From: Acidimicrobiales bacterium
Lineage (GTDB): Bacteria; Actinomycetota; Acidimicrobiia; Acidimicrobiales; UBA8190
Assembly (NCBI GenBank): GCA_035531755.1
Contig: DATKSK010000031.1
Span: 19,027-83,026, forward strand
Length of the DNA stretch: 64,000 bases
Direction: 5' to 3'
The notes under the pieces are model-generated. The model was not told the DNA's origin. It did not search any database and saw only the letters and a program-made list of their open reading frames with translations. A program made the translations under genes and the position numbers. Below are positions 60,239 to 64,000 of the stretch, piece after piece. The number at the start of each line of letters is the position of its first letter. Position 1 is the stretch's first letter.

Positions 60239-61255
60239 GTGACCGCCGCGCCGGGGGCCCTCGCCCTGCACCGCCACGCGGCCGGCGCGGGGCCCTGGAC
60301 CTTCCATCTCCACCCGGTGGCCTGGCTCGCCATCGCCGCCCTGGTGCTCGCCTACGCGCTGGCGGCGCGGCGCGTGGCCCGCCGCGCCGGGCCCGCCGCC
60401 CTCCCCGCACGTCGCCAACGCCTGCTCCTGGCGGGCGCGGTGGCGGCGCTCGTGCTCGCCCTGACGTGGCCGCTCGCCGACCTCGCCGCCCACTGGTCGC
60501 TCACGGCCCTCGTCGTCCAGCGCCTCCTGCTCACCCTGGCGGTGGCGCCGCTCCTGCTCCTGGCCACCCCCGTGCCCGTCCTGGCCGCCCTCACCCGGCC
60601 CGCCCCCCTCGACGCCTGCCTGGCCGTCCTGACGCGCCCGGTGGTGGCGGTCGTGGCCTTCAGCGCGGTGGCCGTCGGCACGCTGCTCACCCCGGCCGTC
60701 GCCGCCCAGGCATCCTCGCCGTGGTGGCGCGGCGCCATCGCGGCGACGCTCGTGCTGGGCGGGGCCGTCCTGTGGGGGCCGGCGCTGCGCCGCGTCCCGG
60801 GCGCGCACCGCACGCTGCCCGTCGCGCTGGCCGCCTACCTCTTCGTGCAATCGGTGGTGCCCACCTTCCCGGCGATCGTCTACGTGTTCGCCCGGCACCC
60901 CCTGTACCCGGCGTTCGCCGGCGCCCACCGTGCCATCGGTCTGTCGCCACTCGTCGACCAGCAGCTGGCGGGCGTGGTGGCCAAGGTGGCGACGCTCCCG
61001 GTCCTGTGGAGCGCGGCCTGGGCGGCGCTCGCCCGGGCACAGCGCGTCGAGGCCGCCGCCGGGGACGACGAGCCCCTCACGTGGGCGGAGGTGGAGCGCC
61101 AGCTCGAACGCGCCGGGCGCGCCGAGCGCCGCGGGCGCCCCGGGCTGTACCGGCGCCTGAAGTACGGGGCCCACGCGCCGGCGGCGTCGGCCCTGCCGGC
61201 CGGCACCGACATCCCCCACAGCCGCGCCGACGGACCGGGGCCACCCGGGCCCTGA
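60239..61255 (+). CDS. CtaG-like cytochrome c oxidase assembly factor
   Basis: A 338-residue membrane protein with about seven helices. HLHPVAWLAIAALVLAYALA, WPLADLAAHWSLTALVVQRLLL and QSVVPTFPAIVYVFARHPLYP match the caa3-type CtaG family. The conserved His/Trp residues face copper delivery to cytochrome oxidase in related proteins. The soluble tail (about 275-338) is charged. The start is GTG 60239, divergent from pafB with 69 bp between them. No oxidase subunit genes are nearby. Confidence 0.87.
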   Translation: MTAAPGALALHRHAAGAGPWTFHLHPVAWLAIAALVLAYALAARRVARRAGPAALPARRQRLLLAGAVAALVLALTWPLADLAAHWSLTALVVQRLLLTLAVAPLLLLATPVPVLAALTRPAPLDACLAVLTRPVVAVVAFSAVAVGTLLTPAVAAQASSPWWRGAIAATLVLGGAVLWGPALRRVPGAHRTLPVALAAYLFVQSVVPTFPAIVYVFARHPLYPAFAGAHRAIGLSPLVDQQLAGVVAKVATLPVLWSAAWAALARAQRVEAAAGDDEPLTWAEVERQLERAGRAERRGRPGLYRRLKYGAHAPAASALPAGTDIPHSRADGPGPPGP

Positions 61256-61318
61256 CCCGGCGCGCCCCGGGGCGTCAGGGCGCCGCCCGTGGGGCCCGGG
61301 CGGCCGGGGCCCGACGGC

Positions 61319-61807
61319 CTACGTCCCCGGGGCCCTCGGGCCGGCGGTCGGCACCGCGAGCGCCAGATGCTCGAACCGCAGCGGCTCGCGCTCGAGCACG
61401 AACGTGGCCAGCAGCACGTTCTGCGGGCTCGACACCACCACGATGGCGAAGTGGCCCGATCCCGACGCGGGGCGCCGCCCCGCGGGACGCGACACCTGGT
61501 CGAGTCGGAAGCGCCCGCGGTACGACACCAGGCACAGGTTGTGCAGCGGCGTGGTGGAGCGTTTCTTCAGCACACCGTCGACGTGGTGCACCGTGTCGAG
61601 CTGCGCGGCCGACACCAGGCGGACCCCGGCGAACGACCCGCGGCCGTGCACGGCGTCCTCGGCCAGCGCCAGCGCCCGGAAGCACGGGCTCGAATTCGTG
61701 CCGAGCGTGTCGCGCGCCGAGGTGCAGCCCGACAGCGACACCGCCCCCAACGCCATGACCGCGCACCCCGCCACCAGCCACCGCTGTCCCCGCCCGCCCC
61801 GACGCAC
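61319..61807 (-). CDS. Putative lipoprotein of unknown function
   Basis: A 162-residue protein. A signal peptide (WLVAGCAVMALGAVSLSGC) ends in the lipobox LSGC. The mature part has two further Cys (SSPCFRALAL and HNLCLVSYRG) and beta-like strands (GHFAIVVVSSPQNVLLATFVLERE). I do not recognise the family. GTG 61807 has GGAGGTGG upstream; these bases lie in the first unit of the 27-bp repeat. It follows the flippase-like gene on the same strand. Confidence 0.7.
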   Translation of the reverse strand: MRRGGRGQRWLVAGCAVMALGAVSLSGCTSARDTLGTNSSPCFRALALAEDAVHGRGSFAGVRLVSAAQLDTVHHVDGVLKKRSTTPLHNLCLVSYRGRFRLDQVSRPAGRRPASGSGHFAIVVVSSPQNVLLATFVLEREPLRFEHLALAVPTAGPRAPGT

Positions 61808-61810
61808 CCC

Positions 61811-61891
61811 GCCACCTCCTCCGCCATGCCGCACGACGCCACCTCCTCCGCCACGCCTCACGACGCCACCTCCTCCGCCACGCCGTCGACC
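61811..61891. repeat. Three-unit 27-bp repeat over the flippase-like gene stop
   Basis: Units start gccacctcctccgcca at 61811, 61838 and 61865. The stop (61858-61860) of the upstream gene lies in the middle unit, and the third unit encodes its last residues (VAEEVAS). The first unit supplies the ribosome-binding site of the lipoprotein gene. Confidence 0.9.
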
Positions 61892-62928
61892 GCCGCCGCG
61901 ACGGCCACCAACGGCGGCCGGCGCGCCAGGGCGTAGGCACCCCAGATGATCCAGCCGATCGGCAGCTCGCCCCAGAAGCTCACGAGCCGGTAGACGAACA
62001 CGGCCGCCACCGTCGAGGGCTCGGCCCCCCCGAAGGTGACCAGCGCGATGGTCAGGCTGCCCTCCACCACGCCGAGGCCGCCGGGGGTGATGGGCAGGTT
62101 GGCCGCCAACTGCCCGGCGCCGTAGGCGAGGAGCAGCCCCCGCCACGGAATGCCGACGCCCACGGCCGTGAAGGACAGGGCGAGGCACCCGCAGTCGAGG
62201 ACCCAGTTGCCCAGGCCCCAGCCCACGGCCGACAGCACCTGCCGCAGGTCGAGGGTGACCACGGTGAGCCGGGCGATGATGTGCTCGACATGCCCGGCCA
62301 CCTCGCCGCGGGGCCATCCCACGAGGCGGCGCGAGGCCCGCACCGCCGCCGAGACCAGCCACCCCAGAGCGCGGCGCTGCAGGAAGACCGCACCCATGGC
62401 GAGCGCCCCCACGAGCACGGCGACGGTGACGCCGACGAGGTCGAGGCCCGCGCCCTCGGCGCCGGCGACGGCGATGCCCACCGCAGCCACCAGCGCCAGG
62501 GTGACCGAGGCCACCACGAACACCGCGGCCAGCGTCCAGCCGGCGAGGGCCTCGTCGGCGCCCTGGCCCCGGTACTGGCGGAAGGCGAACACGGCCGAGA
62601 CCACGGGCCCTGCCGGCATGGAGTTGGCGATGGCCGTGGACGCGACGGTCACACCGGTCATGCGGCCCGTCGAGGTGCCCACCCCGCCCGCGGCGAGCAG
62701 GCGCTTCTGGACCATGCCGAACGCCACCAGCGACCCGGCCTCGGCCAGCACCGCCAGCCCCAGCCACCACCAGCGCAGGTGGTCCAGGTAGCTCGACGCT
62801 CCCGACAGCTCGCCGCGCCGCCCGGCGAGCGCCCACAGGGCGAGCCCGGCGAGCGCCAGCCCGACCACGTACTTCAGCCACGGCCAGGCGCTGCGCAGCC
62901 ACCGACGCCTCGACGCGGGCGCCGTCAC
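61858..62928 (-). CDS. Lysylphosphatidylglycerol synthetase/flippase-like (UPF0104) membrane protein
   Basis: A 356-residue protein with about eight helices, including WLKYVVGLALAGLALWALAG, NSMPAGPVVSAVFAFRQYRGQGA, and NLPITPGGLGVVEGSLT. The latter motif is the signature of the LPG synthase transmembrane/AglD-like family. It lacks the soluble aminoacyl-transferase domain, so it is likely a flippase-type protein. GTG 62928 overlaps the alcohol dehydrogenase stop (GTGA), so the two are translationally coupled. Confidence 0.87.
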   Translation of the reverse strand: MTAPASRRRWLRSAWPWLKYVVGLALAGLALWALAGRRGELSGASSYLDHLRWWWLGLAVLAEAGSLVAFGMVQKRLLAAGGVGTSTGRMTGVTVASTAIANSMPAGPVVSAVFAFRQYRGQGADEALAGWTLAAVFVVASVTLALVAAVGIAVAGAEGAGLDLVGVTVAVLVGALAMGAVFLQRRALGWLVSAAVRASRRLVGWPRGEVAGHVEHIIARLTVVTLDLRQVLSAVGWGLGNWVLDCGCLALSFTAVGVGIPWRGLLLAYGAGQLAANLPITPGGLGVVEGSLTIALVTFGGAEPSTVAAVFVYRLVSFWGELPIGWIIWGAYALARRPPLVAVAAAVDGVAEEVAS

Positions 62929-63977
62929 GTCGACACGGGCTCCACCAGGATCTTGACGTGCTCGTCGGGGCGGGCGAGCGCCTCGAAGGCGCCCGGCACA
63001 CCGTCGAGGTCCACGGTGCCGGTGATCATGGGCGACGCGTCGATGTCGCCCTCGGCGATGGCGCGCAGCGCGCCGGCGAACTCGTCGGCGCCGTAGGCCA
63101 GGGCGAAGTGCACCGAGAGCTCCTTCACGATGGCGAAGTACGGAAGGATGCGGTCGGGCTCCATGCACACCCCGACGACCCCCAGGCGCGTGCCGGGCGG
63201 CACGTCGTGGAGCAGCTGCTGGAGCATGCCCGGCACCCCGACGGCCTCGAAGGCGACGAGCGGCCGGCGCCCGTCCACGCGCCGCCAGGCCTCGACGACG
63301 CCCTCCTCGGCGGGGTCGACCACCTCGGTGGCACCCAGGGTGCGGGCCATGGCCCGCCGGGCCGGTGACAGGTCGGCGGCCACGATCGACTCGACGCCGA
63401 CCGCCCGCAGCGCGGCGATCACGGCCAGGCCCACGGGGCCGCACCCGACCACCACGACGCCGTCGCGCGCCGTCGCCCCCGAGCGCGCCACGGCGTGGAT
63501 GCCCACCGCCAGCGGCTCGGTCAGCGCGGCGTGCCGGGGGTCGAGCCCGTTGGGGACCTCGAGGGCGAGCGGCGCCGAGAGCAGCATGTACTCGGCGTAG
63601 CCGCCCGGGTAGTCGTTGTTGTATGCCAACTGGTGCAGGCCGGTCGACGACAGGAGCACGGGGACCGACACCACCCGCGCCCCGGGCCGGGGGCCCACGG
63701 TGTCGGGGCCGAGCTCCACGACCTCGCCGCAGAACTCGTGGCCCATCACGATGTCGCGCGACAGGTCGATGGGGGCCATGGTCATGGCACTGGCGCCCAT
63801 CGACGGCTTCAGCTCGTCGGTCATCGCCACCATCGTCCCGCCGTGGCGCAGGAAGTGGAGGTCGGACCCGCAGATCCCGCAGGCCAGCGTGCGCACCACC
63901 ATCTGGCCCACCTCGGGGCGCGGGTCGGCGACGTCGTCGACCTCGAGCCGCCCCTCCCGCATCACGCACGCTCGCAC
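62925..63977 (-). CDS. Zinc-dependent alcohol dehydrogenase (MDR family)
   Basis: A 350-residue protein. Catalytic zinc ligands appear in LACGICGSDLHFLRHG and MGHEFCGEVVELG. The Rossmann motif is VVVVGCGPVGLAVIAAL with AADLSPARR after strand 2. The four-Cys structural zinc site of classic ADHs is absent; instead there is a loop MSAxxMTMAPIDLSRD-like segment (actual: SMGASAMTMAPIDLSRD). GTG 63977 is used; an ATG at 63962 is in frame. It probably oxidises a polyol or hydroxy compound with NAD(P). The flippase-like gene follows with overlap. Confidence 0.9.
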   Translation of the reverse strand: MRACVMREGRLEVDDVADPRPEVGQMVVRTLACGICGSDLHFLRHGGTMVAMTDELKPSMGASAMTMAPIDLSRDIVMGHEFCGEVVELGPDTVGPRPGARVVSVPVLLSSTGLHQLAYNNDYPGGYAEYMLLSAPLALEVPNGLDPRHAALTEPLAVGIHAVARSGATARDGVVVVGCGPVGLAVIAALRAVGVESIVAADLSPARRAMARTLGATEVVDPAEEGVVEAWRRVDGRRPLVAFEAVGVPGMLQQLLHDVPPGTRLGVVGVCMEPDRILPYFAIVKELSVHFALAYGADEFAGALRAIAEGDIDASPMITGTVDLDGVPGAFEALARPDEHVKILVEPVST

Positions 63978-64000
63978 CGTGGACCTCGCTTCCCCCCGGG

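Noticed and set aside
61858..63969. 703-residue fusion of alcohol dehydrogenase shadow and flippase
   Set aside because: The N-terminal half is the wrong frame of the dehydrogenase gene. GTG 62928 overlaps its stop and fits the family length.
1..64000. tRNA or rRNA genes
   Set aside because: No tRNA-like cloverleaf ending or rRNA-conserved stretch was noticed. Short tRNAs could still be missed without a covariance search.

Overview
The window is GC-rich chromosomal DNA from an actinomycete. The gene content fits a soil- or water-dwelling member of Acidimicrobiia or a near relative. Pointers are the PafB/PafC-type WYL pair, a mycothiol-dependent DinB-like enzyme, a BsaP-type biotin synthase auxiliary protein, a neocarzinostatin-like domain on a secreted SGNH hydrolase, ECF42 with its DGPF partner, two P450s and many GTG starts. 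At least ten genes start 6-8 nt after a TANNNT hexamer, which suggests common leaderless transcription. No rRNA, tRNA, CRISPR array, transposase or integrase was seen. The class-level assignment is inference.

Region 1-10 kb is exported and accessory. It has a small Cys/His protein, a GNAT acetyltransferase, an SGNH hydrolase, a coiled-coil peptidoglycan hydrolase, an acyltransferase-3/SGNH O-acylase and an MFS exporter. It also holds decay: a 251-bp copy of the peptidoglycan-hydrolase 3' end, a frameshifted small protein, a deleted SGNH paralogue and a probable frameshifted tail at 7.6 kb.

Region 10-30 kb holds the DGPF/ECF42 sigma pair, a GH92 mannosidase lipoprotein, a dienelactone hydrolase, a CocE/S15 hydrolase, a P450-ferredoxin operon, two large GGDEF-EAL proteins, an acetyltransferase, an SDR, a TetR gene divergent from a mycothiol-dependent enzyme with a clear operator, and a two-gene unit of a SpeD-like protein plus a LuxI-like GNAT.

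Region 30-49 kb is rich in signalling. It runs from an MpaB-type oxygenase, a crotonase and a P450 to a cyclic-nucleotide-binding protein, a flavin oxidoreductase, a receiver-adenylate/guanylate cyclase fusion with an eroded HTH, an ABC ATPase overlapping a NarL-type histidine kinase, a lone receiver, a NarL-family regulator and an MBL-fold hydrolase. Two large FtsX-like permeases flanking a glycosyltransferase follow. A cNMP-signalling module (cyclase, effector, possible phosphodiesterase) and an ABC system split over about 9 kb are the working hypotheses.

Region 49-64 kb is mostly metabolic: acyl-CoA dehydrogenase, BioB, GrpB-like protein, SDR, GH13 glucosidase, AlkA-like glycosylase, BsaP with an archaeal-type riboflavin synthase, a lone MobF relaxase, the PafBC pair, CtaG, a lipoprotein, a flippase-like membrane protein and a zinc alcohol dehydrogenase. 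Short tandem duplications that start at or span stop codons recur along the window.
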